Below are positions 13,362-20,940 of a stretch of 64,000 bases of DNA, one piece after another (within the stretch, counting starts at the first letter, position 1; every line of letters begins with the position of its first letter). The stretch comes from Sphingopyxis macrogoltabida (GTDB lineage: Bacteria; Pseudomonadota; Alphaproteobacteria; Sphingomonadales; Sphingomonadaceae): contig NZ_CP009429.1 of assembly GCF_001314325.1 (NCBI RefSeq), positions 1,364,501-1,428,500 on the forward strand, written 5' to 3'. The notes below the pieces were generated by a model. The model was not told the DNA's origin. It saw only the letters and a program-made list of their open reading frames with translations, and did not search any database. A program made the position numbers and the translations under genes.

Positions 13362-14726
13362 ATGGGCGTCCAAATCCTCATCGGCGACGTCATGGATCGC
13401 CTGCGCGCTCTCCCCGATGAAAGCGTCGACTGCGTGATCACCAGTCCGCCCTATTGGGGGCTGCGCGATTACGATGTCGAAGGTCAGATCGGCATGGAGC
13501 CGACGCTGGCCGAGCATCTGGCGATCATGGTCGAGATTTTCGAGGAAATCCGGCGGGTGCTGAAGCCGACGGGCACCGTCTGGCTGAACTATGGCGATTG
13601 CTATGCCACCGCGCCGAACGGGCGCAGCGCGGCCGATACCAAGGCCGAAGGCAGTGACGACCGGACGTTTCGCGACAAGCCGTTTTCGACGGTCGGGCCG
13701 GTGTTCGGCGCGCATCCGGGCGGGTCGACCGATGCAAGTGGCGCGCGCCGTCCCGGCCCTCCACTGAACGGAACCGGTCGACGGGGCGGCGGGAACAACC
13801 CCGCCGGCGGATATCTGAAACCCAAAGACCTGTGCATGTTGCCGAACCGGCTGGCGATCGCCCTGCAGGAGGCGGGCTGGTGGGTGCGGTCCGAAATCAT
13901 CTGGGGCAAGCCGAACGCGATGCCCGACAGCAGCGGCAAATATCGCCCGTCGACCGCGCATGAGAAGATTTTCCTGCTGACCAAGAGCGGCGATGCCGAC
14001 GTGTGGGTTGCGCGCGACACCGGCGAAATCAGTTTCTCACCCGACCTGTCCGAGCAATGCCCGCTGGTGACGAAGCCGAAGGAGCTTGGCGCGCGCTGGA
14101 TGCGGTTGGGCGCTCACTATGACGCGGGCGCGGTCAAGCTGCCCGTCTCGGGAAACAGCAACGCCCGCTGCGCGAAGGTCAAGGCGCCCGATAGCTGGGA
14201 CACCGGCCCCGGCGCCCACGGCAGCTATCACCGCAATGGCCGCGAAAAGGGCAAGGTACTCGGCGGCGGTCCGAAGACCGTTCCGGTCGGCACCTTCAAA
14301 ACCAAGTCGAACGAGAGCATGCATGCCGCGCTGGTCGATCAGGTCGGTGAACGCCTGCTCCGCAATTTCGAGACGGCCGAGACCATCGCCGAACTGGTGC
14401 CGCCCGATATCATGGCGTGGGAAATTGCCATTGCGGGCTTTTCGGGGGCGCATTTCGCGACCTTTCCCCCGGCACTGGTCGTGCCGTGTGTGCTGGCAGG
14501 CTGTCCGAAAGGCGGAACCGTTCTGGACCCGTTCGGCGGCGCTGGGACGACTGGAATGGTCGCTGACCGGCTTGGCCGTGAAGCCATCCTGATCGAACTC
14601 AACCATGGATATGCCGAGATCGCGCGGGACCGGCTTCGCAATGCTCTTTGCCGCGTGACCCTCGATGGCGAACAGGCGCGGGCGCAATCCGCTGGACCGC
14701 TGTTCGACGACGCGGTGGCCGCATGA
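13362..14726 (+). CDS. DNA methyltransferase, beta class (N4-cytosine/N6-adenine)
   Basis: 454 residues. Catalytic motif IV TSPPYW is at residues 28-33; the SAM-binding FxGxG motif is near the C terminus (VLDPFGGAGTTGMVADRL ... ILIELN). Motif IV before motif I is the beta-class order. SPPY with Trp favours N4-cytosine, but N6-adenine is possible. About 250 residues between the motifs hold the target-recognition region. No restriction gene adjoins it, so it is an orphan enzyme, presumably protecting phage DNA. Confidence 0.88.
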   Translation: MGVQILIGDVMDRLRALPDESVDCVITSPPYWGLRDYDVEGQIGMEPTLAEHLAIMVEIFEEIRRVLKPTGTVWLNYGDCYATAPNGRSAADTKAEGSDDRTFRDKPFSTVGPVFGAHPGGSTDASGARRPGPPLNGTGRRGGGNNPAGGYLKPKDLCMLPNRLAIALQEAGWWVRSEIIWGKPNAMPDSSGKYRPSTAHEKIFLLTKSGDADVWVARDTGEISFSPDLSEQCPLVTKPKELGARWMRLGAHYDAGAVKLPVSGNSNARCAKVKAPDSWDTGPGAHGSYHRNGREKGKVLGGGPKTVPVGTFKTKSNESMHAALVDQVGERLLRNFETAETIAELVPPDIMAWEIAIAGFSGAHFATFPPALVVPCVLAGCPKGGTVLDPFGGAGTTGMVADRLGREAILIELNHGYAEIARDRLRNALCRVTLDGEQARAQSAGPLFDDAVAA

Positions 14727-14914
14727 CGCTCCTCTCCACCCTCCGCACCATCTTCCGCCGCCCTCAGCCGGTCACCTGCGCTGACGCAGGACGCCTCGGC
14801 AATCTCGTCCGCCACGAAAAGGAGCGGGCGAAGATCCGCGCGAAGACGATCGCGCTGGCCGAGCAGATCGGCAAGCCCGAGCTGGCCGAGCCCCTGAAGG
14901 GAGCGGTAGAATGA
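14723..14914 (+). CDS. Small basic helical phage protein
   Basis: 63 residues starting MTLLSTLRTIFRRPQ, in an ATGA overlap with the methyltransferase and another with the next gene. The N terminus is amphipathic; the rest is a Lys/Arg/Glu helix (VRHEKERAKIRAKTIALAEQIG). Unrecognised; possibly an accessory of one of its neighbours. Confidence 0.6.
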   Translation: MTLLSTLRTIFRRPQPVTCADAGRLGNLVRHEKERAKIRAKTIALAEQIGKPELAEPLKGAVE

Positions 14915-15771
14915 AAGGCGCAACCAAATCGCCGAAGGTCGATGCCTGGGGCCACGACAACCTCGCCAACGACCTTGCGCGCCGTCTCCGCGATGGCGGG
15001 AAGCTCTGGACATGGACGAACCTGACCGTCGGCGCATGGTCGGGACCGCGTCCGGATATCATGTCATTCGCCCGCTGGCGCTACGACAATCCCCAGATCG
15101 CGGCCTTTGAAATCAAGGTACAGCGCAGCGACCTCCTGTCTGACCTGAACAGCGACAAGTGGCGGAAATACCTTGAGCACTGCCAGTCGGTGACATTTGC
15201 GATGCCGCATGGTCTCGCGACCAAGGATGAAATCCCCGCCGAATGCGGTGTGATGTTCCGCACCGGTCGCGGCTGGCGCACCGAGCGGCGCCCGACGAAT
15301 ATCGGCAGCCCATGCTCGATTCAGGCGATGGCGAAGCTGCTGACCTGCCACCCGGATCGCGAACCCTATCCCGGCATGGACAAATGGCAGGCGGATGCCG
15401 AGCGTCAGCGTTGCCAGGACAAGTTCCGGCAACAGGCCGGGCATCGGTTCGGCCACGCGCTCGCACGCCTCGCCAGCGACGTCGCCGAAGGCAAAGACCC
15501 CGCCGAAGAAGCCCGCAAGCGCGCTGACCAGATCATCGCTGAGGCGAGGGCGGAAGCCGAAACCATAGCGGCCGACATCAAGCCGCTTCTCGCGGCGCTC
15601 GGCATCCCCGAATCGTCGGGCAGTTATGCCGTCAAAGACGCCGTGCGCCGAGCGATCACGGACCTGTCAGCCGATGGCCGGGTCCAGCGGGCAGAAGGCG
15701 CGATCGCTGAGATCGAACGTGCGCTCGCCCGCGCAAAATCTTCCCTGTCCCCCGAAGCAATAGGAGCCTGA
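14911..15771 (+). CDS. MmcB-like PD-(D/E)XK nuclease with helical tail
   Basis: 286 residues. The N-terminal half has the restriction-nuclease fold motif Asp49 (RPDI), Glu67-x-Lys69 ([23 protein letters not shown]), and [11 protein letters not shown], closely resembling the MmcB DNA-repair family of alphaproteobacteria. Residues about 150-285 add a long charged helix not found in MmcB. It may act on branched or damaged DNA, or supply the nuclease that the bet cluster lacks; the second idea is speculation. Confidence 0.75.
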   Translation: MKGATKSPKVDAWGHDNLANDLARRLRDGGKLWTWTNLTVGAWSGPRPDIMSFARWRYDNPQIAAFEIKVQRSDLLSDLNSDKWRKYLEHCQSVTFAMPHGLATKDEIPAECGVMFRTGRGWRTERRPTNIGSPCSIQAMAKLLTCHPDREPYPGMDKWQADAERQRCQDKFRQQAGHRFGHALARLASDVAEGKDPAEEARKRADQIIAEARAEAETIAADIKPLLAALGIPESSGSYAVKDAVRRAITDLSADGRVQRAEGAIAEIERALARAKSSLSPEAIGA

Positions 15772-15772
15772 C

Positions 15773-16039
15773 ATGGCCGAAGTCACCGATCCCCAACTGC
15801 GCCTTTTCATCGAGAGGATCCAGCGCCTTGAGGAAGAAAAGAAGGGCATCAGCGATGATGTCCGCGACACGTACAATGAGGCCAAGTCGCAGGGCTACGA
15901 CCCGAAGATCATGCGCCAGATTATCCGGCTGCTCAAAATGCCCGCCCACGACCGCAAGGAAATGGAAGCGCTCCTCGACGTCTATAAGTGCGCGCTCGGC
16001 ATGGAGCAGATGAGCTTGCCGCTGGGCGTGGCTGCGTGA
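15773..16039 (+). CDS. gapR: GapR-like nucleoid protein (DUF2312)
   Basis: 88 residues. The motif [29 protein letters not shown] and the IIRLLK ... [14 protein letters not shown] block match DUF2312/GapR almost residue for residue. In Caulobacter GapR clamps overtwisted DNA ahead of replication forks and helps gyrase and topo IV. A phage copy in the replication block would serve phage DNA or compete with host GapR. It starts one base after the preceding stop. Confidence 0.9.
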   Translation: MAEVTDPQLRLFIERIQRLEEEKKGISDDVRDTYNEAKSQGYDPKIMRQIIRLLKMPAHDRKEMEALLDVYKCALGMEQMSLPLGVAA

Positions 16040-16416
16040 TCACCTTGCCTTGGCCTCATCCCTCGACGTTCCCGAACGCGAAGCGCCGGTTGCACTGGTC
16101 GCGCTACCAGCCGCACTGCAACCGCGCGCGGGGTGAGGCGAGGCTGGTCACGCGCGGATGGCTGAACGGCAATCCCGGCCAGCGTCCGCCCGCCGACGCG
16201 CCCCTGCCGCTGCGCGTGACCTTCACGCCGCCCAACCGGATCCGCCGCGACGATGACGGCATGATCGGGGCCTTCAAGCATTATCGCGATGGAATCGCCG
16301 ACGCCCTCGGCATGGATGACGCCCTGTTCCGGCCTGAATATCGGTTCGCCGATCCTGCGAAGCCCGGCTGCGTCATCGTCGAGTTTCCGCCGCTGATCGA
16401 AGGGGTGGGGGCGTGA
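16036..16416 (+). CDS. RusA-like Holliday-junction resolvase, GTG start
   Basis: 126 residues from a GTG overlapping the gapR-like stop (GTGA). It begins with [18 protein letters not shown], like the PLPPSxN opening of RusA, and has [29 protein letters not shown], equivalent to the RusA core helix with its acidic catalytic cluster. It would cut recombination or replication junctions before packaging. Confidence 0.72.
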   Translation: MITLPWPHPSTFPNAKRRLHWSRYQPHCNRARGEARLVTRGWLNGNPGQRPPADAPLPLRVTFTPPNRIRRDDDGMIGAFKHYRDGIADALGMDDALFRPEYRFADPAKPGCVIVEFPPLIEGVGA

Positions 16417-17171
16417 CGAAGCTTCGCGTCCTCGATCTGTTCAGCGGCATTGGCGGCTTTTCGTTGGGCCTTGAACGCACTGGCGGTTTCGAGACCGTCG
16501 CCTTCTGTGAAATAGAGGAGTTCCCCCGCCGTGTCCTTGCAGAGCATTGGCCAGCCGTCCCTTGTTACGGAGACGTGCGAACCCTCACCGCAGACCGGCT
16601 TTCTGCCGATGGAATTGCCGTTGATGTCATCTGCGGAGGGTTCCCCTGCCAGGATCTATCAGCCAGCGGCAGTGGGCTCGGACTTGCCGGCGCCAGAAGC
16701 GGATTGTGGTTCGAATATGAGCGCCTCATTGGCGAGCTTCGACCGCGCTACATCATCGTGGAGAACAGCCCAGAACTGCTTGATCGATGGCTTGGCGTTA
16801 TTCTCGGAGCGCTGGCCTCGCTCGGGTACGATGCGGAATGGCATTGCGTTCCGGCTTCCGCCGTTGGTGCGCCTCACCGCCGAGACCGGGCTTGGATTGT
16901 TGCCCACGCCATTGGCGAGCGACAACCGGGATCGCGGCAACTTATCGAATCCGTCCATTCAACGTCGCTTCCGTTTAGGGAAGCAGACGCACTTGTCGCA
17001 TCGCTTCAAGGGCCCGTCGTGCCCTTCATGTGTGGAAGGCATGATGGGGTTCCCCGCCGGCTGGGTCAATTGCAGCTTCACGCCCTCGGAAACGCCGTAG
17101 TCCCTCAAATTCCCGAACTGATCGGCCGCGCGATCATCGCCTCGATCGAGCGCGAAAGGCTCGTAGCATGA
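16413..17171 (+). CDS. DNA (cytosine-5) methyltransferase, Dcm type
   Basis: 252 residues, short for the family because the target-recognition part is small. Motif I DLFSGIGGFSLGLE (residues 8-21), catalytic Cys79 in GGFPCQDLS, motif VI ENS (117-119; Ser where Val is usual), motif VIII GAPHRRDRAWIVA (152-164) and motif X LGNAVVPQIPELIG near the C terminus. All parts for catalysis are present. No restriction partner adjoins it. A second frame across 16531-17100 also appears to be coding. Confidence 0.9.
   Translation: MTKLRVLDLFSGIGGFSLGLERTGGFETVAFCEIEEFPRRVLAEHWPAVPCYGDVRTLTADRLSADGIAVDVICGGFPCQDLSASGSGLGLAGARSGLWFEYERLIGELRPRYIIVENSPELLDRWLGVILGALASLGYDAEWHCVPASAVGAPHRRDRAWIVAHAIGERQPGSRQLIESVHSTSLPFREADALVASLQGPVVPFMCGRHDGVPRRLGQLQLHALGNAVVPQIPELIGRAIIASIERERLVA
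16531..17100 (+). CDS. Overprinted phage protein inside the dcm-like gene (+1 frame)
   Basis: 189 residues from a GTG with GAGGAG ten bases upstream, entirely inside the methyltransferase gene but in the +1 frame. It carries a set of motifs I recognise from an uncharacterised phage family: SSWRTAQNC (75-83), WPRSGTMRNG (95-104), LLPTPLASDNRDRG (123-136) and EGMMGFPAGW (169-178). LLPTP is read from the same bases that encode WIVAHA of methyltransferase motif VIII. Long open second frames are common at this GC; it is the motifs, not the length, that support this call. Confidence 0.55.
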   Translation: MSLQSIGQPSLVTETCEPSPQTGFLPMELPLMSSAEGSPARIYQPAAVGSDLPAPEADCGSNMSASLASFDRATSSWRTAQNCLIDGLALFSERWPRSGTMRNGIAFRLPPLVRLTAETGLGLLPTPLASDNRDRGNLSNPSIQRRFRLGKQTHLSHRFKGPSCPSCVEGMMGFPAGWVNCSFTPSETP

Positions 17172-17344
17172 AACCCGAAGCCCTGAAACTCCAGCGCACG
17201 ATCGCGCTCAATGAGGTCGCCCGCTGCCGTGCGGCGGAAGAACGTCACCCGATGTCGGAACATCGCATCGCGAATGTCGCGGCCCGCGCGTGCGGAGCCT
17301 CACCCGATCAGGTGTTGAAATGGATGCGGGAGGCGAGGGTATGA
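17168..17344 (+). CDS. 58-residue basic helical protein
   Basis: Starts and ends in ATGA overlaps (with the methyltransferase gene and the HTH gene), which is strong evidence for a short gene. Product MKPEALKLQRTIALNEVARC... has an HTH-like second half: RIANVAARACGASPDQVLKWM. Probably a small DNA-binding regulator; unrecognised. Confidence 0.6.
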   Translation: MKPEALKLQRTIALNEVARCRAAEERHPMSEHRIANVAARACGASPDQVLKWMREARV

Positions 17345-17838
17345 CGATCCCTGCCGACTTCAACCCTGCGCTGACGATGAAGCAATCCGCCAAAATCCAC
17401 GGCGTATCGCCGACCGCGATCTTCAAATGGCGCAAAAAGCTGGGGTATGTCGCCCGCGATGACCTCTGGACTGATGATGACATCCGCCGTCTCAAGTCTC
17501 TCTATTCCGGCAGCAGCCTGAACGACATCGCCGCGGCCCTTGGTCGATCGGTATCGGCGGTAAAGTCGAAAGCCGTCTCGCTTGGTCTGCGGCGGGCGAC
17601 CGGGCAGTTCGCGCCTGACCGCGCGCCGAAAATCAGCGGACGGGTACAAGGCGTCGCCGATATGGCCGCGCAACACCTTCGCCGGGACGCGCCGACATTT
17701 CGCTGTGACGCGAACGGGAAAGCCAACCCCAAGGGCAAATTCTGGCGCTTCGGCAATATCACGCTGACCGAAGACGACATGCTCGCGAAGGCGGAGCGCA
17801 AGGGCTGGTCGGCCGATGCGTGGCGGGAGATCGCTTGA
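17341..17838 (+). CDS. Two-HTH DNA-binding protein
   Basis: 165 residues starting MTIPADFNPAL. First HTH: MKQSAKIHGVSPTAIFKWRKKLG; second, SANT/GcrA-like: WTDDDIRRLKSLYSGSSLNDIAAALGRSVSAVKSKAVSLGLRR. The C terminus holds GKFWRFGNITLTEDDML. GcrA-type proteins in alphaproteobacteria recruit RNA polymerase, so this could be an activator of later phage genes; that is inference. Confidence 0.7.
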   Translation: MTIPADFNPALTMKQSAKIHGVSPTAIFKWRKKLGYVARDDLWTDDDIRRLKSLYSGSSLNDIAAALGRSVSAVKSKAVSLGLRRATGQFAPDRAPKISGRVQGVADMAAQHLRRDAPTFRCDANGKANPKGKFWRFGNITLTEDDMLAKAERKGWSADAWREIA

Positions 17839-18089
17839 TGCTGCCCGCCTGGTATCGCCCACCGCCATATGCGGCTCACACCGGCCTCGAGATTGTCTCG
17901 TTGATCGCGCGCGAGCACGGCCTGACCTTGGGCGACCTCACGGGCCCGTCGCGGGTCCGCACCGTCTGCATCGTCCGCTGGCGCGCCATGAAGGCATTGC
18001 GAGACAAGGGCCGGTCGCTCTCTTCGATCGGGCGGACGTTCAATCGAGATCATTCCAGCGTCGCGCACGGGCTGCGGAGGGCGGGGTGA
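17838..18089 (+). CDS. Stand-alone DnaA domain IV-like protein
   Basis: 83 residues. IVSLIAREHGLTLGDLTGPSRVRTVCIVRWRAMKAL followed by RSLSSIGRTFNRDHSSVAHGLRR matches the DnaA DNA-binding domain IV, including the RDHSSV form of its signature. There is no AAA+ domain. It could bind DnaA boxes in the phage origin or block host initiation. Start and upstream stop share one base (TGATG). It is followed by an 11-codon frame (18086-18121) linking it to the next gene. Confidence 0.78.
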   Translation: MLPAWYRPPPYAAHTGLEIVSLIAREHGLTLGDLTGPSRVRTVCIVRWRAMKALRDKGRSLSSIGRTFNRDHSSVAHGLRRAG

Positions 18090-18120
18090 GCTTCATCATC
18101 ACATTCAAGGAGGCCGAATA

Positions 18121-18984
18121 GTGGCTCGCATCCGTTCGGTTCATCCCGGCTTTTTCACTGACGAAGGCGTCGTCTCCGTCAGCATGGTCGCGCGCGTCTG
18201 CGTCATAGGCCTTGGCATCGAGGCCGACGACAAGGGTATTTTCGAATGGAAGCCGCTCATGCTCAAAATGCGGCTGTTCCCTGCCGACAATATCGACATG
18301 AGCGAGGTGCTTGCGGAATTGCAGGCCGCTGACCTCATCCGCCAATATGAATTTGGCGGCAAACAATATGGCGCGGTTCGGAATTTCCGGAAGTTCCAGA
18401 AGCCGAAAACCCCCAATGACATACACCCTGCACCCGATGATATCCGAAATTACGTAGGGTTGGATGCCGCAACTTCCGAAACAGGCGACGGTGAAGGAAC
18501 TCCATTTCCCCCAAAAGGAGAAAAGCCTCCGCTGATGGAGGATGGAGGAGGGAAGAGGAGTTCCGAACCTATCGGTTCGGGCGCCGCGACCGGCGCCGTG
18601 GACTTGACGAAAGCAGTCTTCGATTCCGGGTTGAAGCTCCTGATGACCACTGGCCTGCCCGAACCGCGCGCCCGGTCGATGATCGGAAAATGGCGGAGCC
18701 AGTACGGCGACGGCGCGACCCTCGCTGTCATCTCTCGCGCCGAGATCGTCCGCCCCGAAGTCCCAATCGAATGGATCACCGAAGGCCTGAAAGCCGAAAG
18801 GAACCGCAGCAATGGCCAGCCAATCCAACCTCTCACGCGGGGCACAACCCTCGACGCAATCCGGGGAGCCATTGACGCTACAGGCGGCGCGGAGGGCGGC
18901 GGCTCCCCTGCCGAGGGAGCAGGCGATTGGGGAGCTTGGGATATGCCTGACCCTATGCTCGCCCTCGGGCATGTCGAACGATGA
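18121..18984 (+). CDS. Phage replication-initiation-type protein
   Basis: 287 residues from a GTG with AAGGAGG seven bases upstream. The opening MARIRSVHPGFFTDEGVVSVSMVARVCVIGLGIEADDKGIFEWKP ... YGAVRNFRKFQKPKTPN is the winged-helix domain of phage replisome-organiser proteins. A low-complexity linker leads to a helical C-terminal part (PRARSMIGKWRSQYGDGATLAVI), likely for helicase loading. The 11-codon leader frame ends on the first base of the start codon (TAGTG), suggesting translational coupling. Confidence 0.75.
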   Translation: MARIRSVHPGFFTDEGVVSVSMVARVCVIGLGIEADDKGIFEWKPLMLKMRLFPADNIDMSEVLAELQAADLIRQYEFGGKQYGAVRNFRKFQKPKTPNDIHPAPDDIRNYVGLDAATSETGDGEGTPFPPKGEKPPLMEDGGGKRSSEPIGSGAATGAVDLTKAVFDSGLKLLMTTGLPEPRARSMIGKWRSQYGDGATLAVISRAEIVRPEVPIEWITEGLKAERNRSNGQPIQPLTRGTTLDAIRGAIDATGGAEGGGSPAEGAGDWGAWDMPDPMLALGHVER

Positions 18985-19297
18985 GCGTAAAATCTGGCTC
19001 ATGGCTGCTTGGGCTGTCGTCCGCGACATCCCTGCCGAGCCGTTCCGAAGCGCGTGCGCGCGTGCTCAGCGGATTGTCGAGCATCCGGCCAAGCTTGTCC
19101 CGACCATCGTTCGCGAAAGCCAGGAACTCGCCGACCTCTACCGCAAGCGCCTCGCCCGCGAAGAGGCCGCATGGGCGAACCGCAATGCGCCGCGGCTCGG
19201 ACACGCTCCGGAGCGCCGGCAGTCGCCCAGCGAAACCGCAGAGGTTGGATCGATGATGTCCGACCTGATCGCCAAGCTGAAAGGGCAGGCCGAATGA
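18812..19297 (+). CDS. Phage replication-associated protein overlapping the previous gene
   Basis: 161 residues. The first 170 bases overlap the upstream gene in another frame; AAGGAA nine bases before the ATG supports this start. The core ELGICLTLCSPSGMSNDERKIWLMAAWAVVRDIP followed by VEHPAKLVPTIV is shared by phage proteins next to replication genes. A shorter version from Met 54 (18971) would avoid most of the overlap but drop the conserved start of the core. Confidence 0.62.
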   Translation: MASQSNLSRGAQPSTQSGEPLTLQAARRAAAPLPREQAIGELGICLTLCSPSGMSNDERKIWLMAAWAVVRDIPAEPFRSACARAQRIVEHPAKLVPTIVRESQELADLYRKRLAREEAAWANRNAPRLGHAPERRQSPSETAEVGSMMSDLIAKLKGQAE

Positions 19298-19596
19298 AAA
19301 AGTACGACGCCCAAGAGGTGATCGATCGCATCGCCGCAGTCGCGACCGCAGTCGGCGAACAAGCCGGTGTCGGCGCCATGGAAACGGCGGGCGGTATCAT
19401 CGGCTATCTCGCCGAGAACCCGCGCGACCTCGAGCCCTTCATGAACGGCGGCATCTTCGAACTGCCGTTGGATTGGCACGAGCGCCACAGCCTCACTTGG
19501 CACGACAGCAAGGGCATCGTCCGCCACCCCGCCGATGTCCGCCGCGCGCGCCAAGTCCGCGACCTTATCAAGACCGCCGCAACAGGAGTGCAATGA
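19294..19596 (+). CDS. Unknown phage protein
   Basis: 100 residues starting MKKYDAQEVIDRI, in ATGA overlaps at both ends. It has a helical N-terminal part and a DWHERHSLTWHDSKGIVRHP segment rich in His and Trp. No motif recognised. It belongs to the rightward early operon. Confidence 0.6.
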   Translation: MKKYDAQEVIDRIAAVATAVGEQAGVGAMETAGGIIGYLAENPRDLEPFMNGGIFELPLDWHERHSLTWHDSKGIVRHPADVRRARQVRDLIKTAATGVQ

Positions 19597-19838
19597 CCGT
19601 GCTGACCGTCACCGACCATGCGATTACGCGCTACCGCGAGCGGGTGGAGGACATCCCCGACGAGTGCATCATCGAGCGCCGTACCGGCCCGATGTTCGAC
19701 CTTGCCGCTCGGATGGGCGGCGGGTCCGTCATTCTCGCCAGCGGCCATCGGGTCGTGTGCAGCAGCATCGCGATCATCACCGTCCTGCCCCGCGGCGCGA
19801 AGTGCCTGGCGCGGCCGGGCTATAGCGGGAGGGATTGA
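19593..19838 (+). CDS. Small phage protein, DUF4258-like pattern
   Basis: 81 residues: TVTDHAITRYRERVEDIP at the start and a final beta hairpin (SVILASGHRVVCSSIAIITVLPRG). The HAxxRYxER opening recalls small RelE-fold or DUF4258-type proteins, but length and context give no toxin partner. Unknown function. Confidence 0.55.
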   Translation: MTVLTVTDHAITRYRERVEDIPDECIIERRTGPMFDLAARMGGGSVILASGHRVVCSSIAIITVLPRGAKCLARPGYSGRD

Positions 19839-19839
19839 G

Positions 19840-20142
19840 ATGGCCGCGCTTGAAACTCTGGATGCGGCAACTTGCGCGTTGACCGCCACGCTCCGCAACC
19901 ACGGCGTTGAGATGCACCCGGACGATGTCCGCGGCCTCGCGATCGACGCCTTCGGGCTGGCGCCGATCAACTGGCGCGTCGGCCTATCGCGGATGCCGAT
20001 TGATCGCCTCGACGGTCGCGAGATGCTTCTGTGGGCAGGATATGCCGTCCTTTGCTCATGGTGCGACGGGTGGCGCGATCCCGTCGGTCGTCCGGTTCGG
20101 GGCGCGACGCATTGGGCCGATGTAGAAGGGCCGGGGGTATGA
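19840..20142 (+). CDS. Unknown phage protein
   Basis: 100 residues starting MAALETLDAATC. Contains NWRVGLSRMPIDRLDGREMLLWAGYAVLCSWCDGWRDP. It begins one base after the previous stop and overlaps the next gene as ATGA. No family recognised. Confidence 0.58.
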   Translation: MAALETLDAATCALTATLRNHGVEMHPDDVRGLAIDAFGLAPINWRVGLSRMPIDRLDGREMLLWAGYAVLCSWCDGWRDPVGRPVRGATHWADVEGPGV

Positions 20143-20312
20143 AAGACTGCGCAATCATCATCGGCACATTGTGCGCCCTCAGCATCGTGTCGGGTTTGTT
20201 CGGGCAGAGCGTTTCATTGTGGCTGGCGTCGGTATTGCTGGCGTTCTCTGTCGGCGTGCTTTGGGGCGCGGGCAATGAGATCGGGAAGCAGCGCAACGGA
20301 GGCGGAAAATGA
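20139..20312 (+). CDS. 57-residue membrane protein
   Basis: Two membrane segments (CAIIIGTLCALSIVSGL and SLWLASVLLAFSVGVLWGAG) with a short loop and a basic tail, which puts both ends in the cytoplasm. ATGA junctions on both sides. It is too far from the lysis genes to be called a holin. Confidence 0.6.
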   Translation: MKDCAIIIGTLCALSIVSGLFGQSVSLWLASVLLAFSVGVLWGAGNEIGKQRNGGGK

Positions 20313-20938
20313 CTCGCCCCTATCCGCCAACCCACCTTGTCGAACCGGCGTTCATTGACGCTCCCGACCGCTTCGAACCCGACGCCGAACTGACGAGCTG
20401 GATCATGGACACCTTCATCAACGGCAGCGGCCCGCTCGTGAACCCGGAGCACGTTCACCTGTCGGATGCGCATCTCGGCTTCCTCTGGACGAACAGCTAC
20501 AACGCGAAACAGATGCGCGTGGTCCTTGGCCAGACCGAGATCATGCCGCCGATGGCCATGGGTAAATGGCAGCGCGCCCGCGCGATCCAGCAGATTGAGG
20601 AATGGTTCGGCGGGGAGATGCCGGACTTCCTCATCACCTTCAGCGCGCCCGCGTGCGACGGAATGAACGACGCCAGCTTCTGCGCGCTCGTTGAACACGA
20701 ACTCTACCATTGCGCGCAGGCACTCGACGCATTCGGGATGCCGAAGTTCAACAAGGCGGGCCAGCCAATCTACGCGATGCGCGGGCACGACGTGGAAGAG
20801 TTCGTCGGCGTCGTCCGGCGATATGGTGCAGAGGCCGCCGGCGTCCAGCCGATGATCGATGCAGCGAATGCGAAGCCGCTGATTGCTGGTGCTGAGATTG
20901 ATGGCATCTGCGGCACCTGCGCTTTGAAGGCGGCTTGA
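20309..20938 (+). CDS. Putative phage metallopeptidase
   Basis: 209 residues. A zinc-peptidase motif HELYH (residues 130-134) is followed by a GHDVEEFVGVVRRYG helix that could give the third ligand. The pattern matches the putative metallopeptidase family found just before terminase genes in many phages. No signal peptide, so it acts in the cytoplasm; its substrate is unknown. Confidence 0.75.
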   Translation: MTRPYPPTHLVEPAFIDAPDRFEPDAELTSWIMDTFINGSGPLVNPEHVHLSDAHLGFLWTNSYNAKQMRVVLGQTEIMPPMAMGKWQRARAIQQIEEWFGGEMPDFLITFSAPACDGMNDASFCALVEHELYHCAQALDAFGMPKFNKAGQPIYAMRGHDVEEFVGVVRRYGAEAAGVQPMIDAANAKPLIAGAEIDGICGTCALKAA

Positions 20939-20940
20939 CC

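Noticed and set aside
19593..19838. RelE-like toxin
   Set aside because: The HAxxRYxER start is suggestive but there is no antitoxin-like neighbour and it sits in a tightly coupled early operon.
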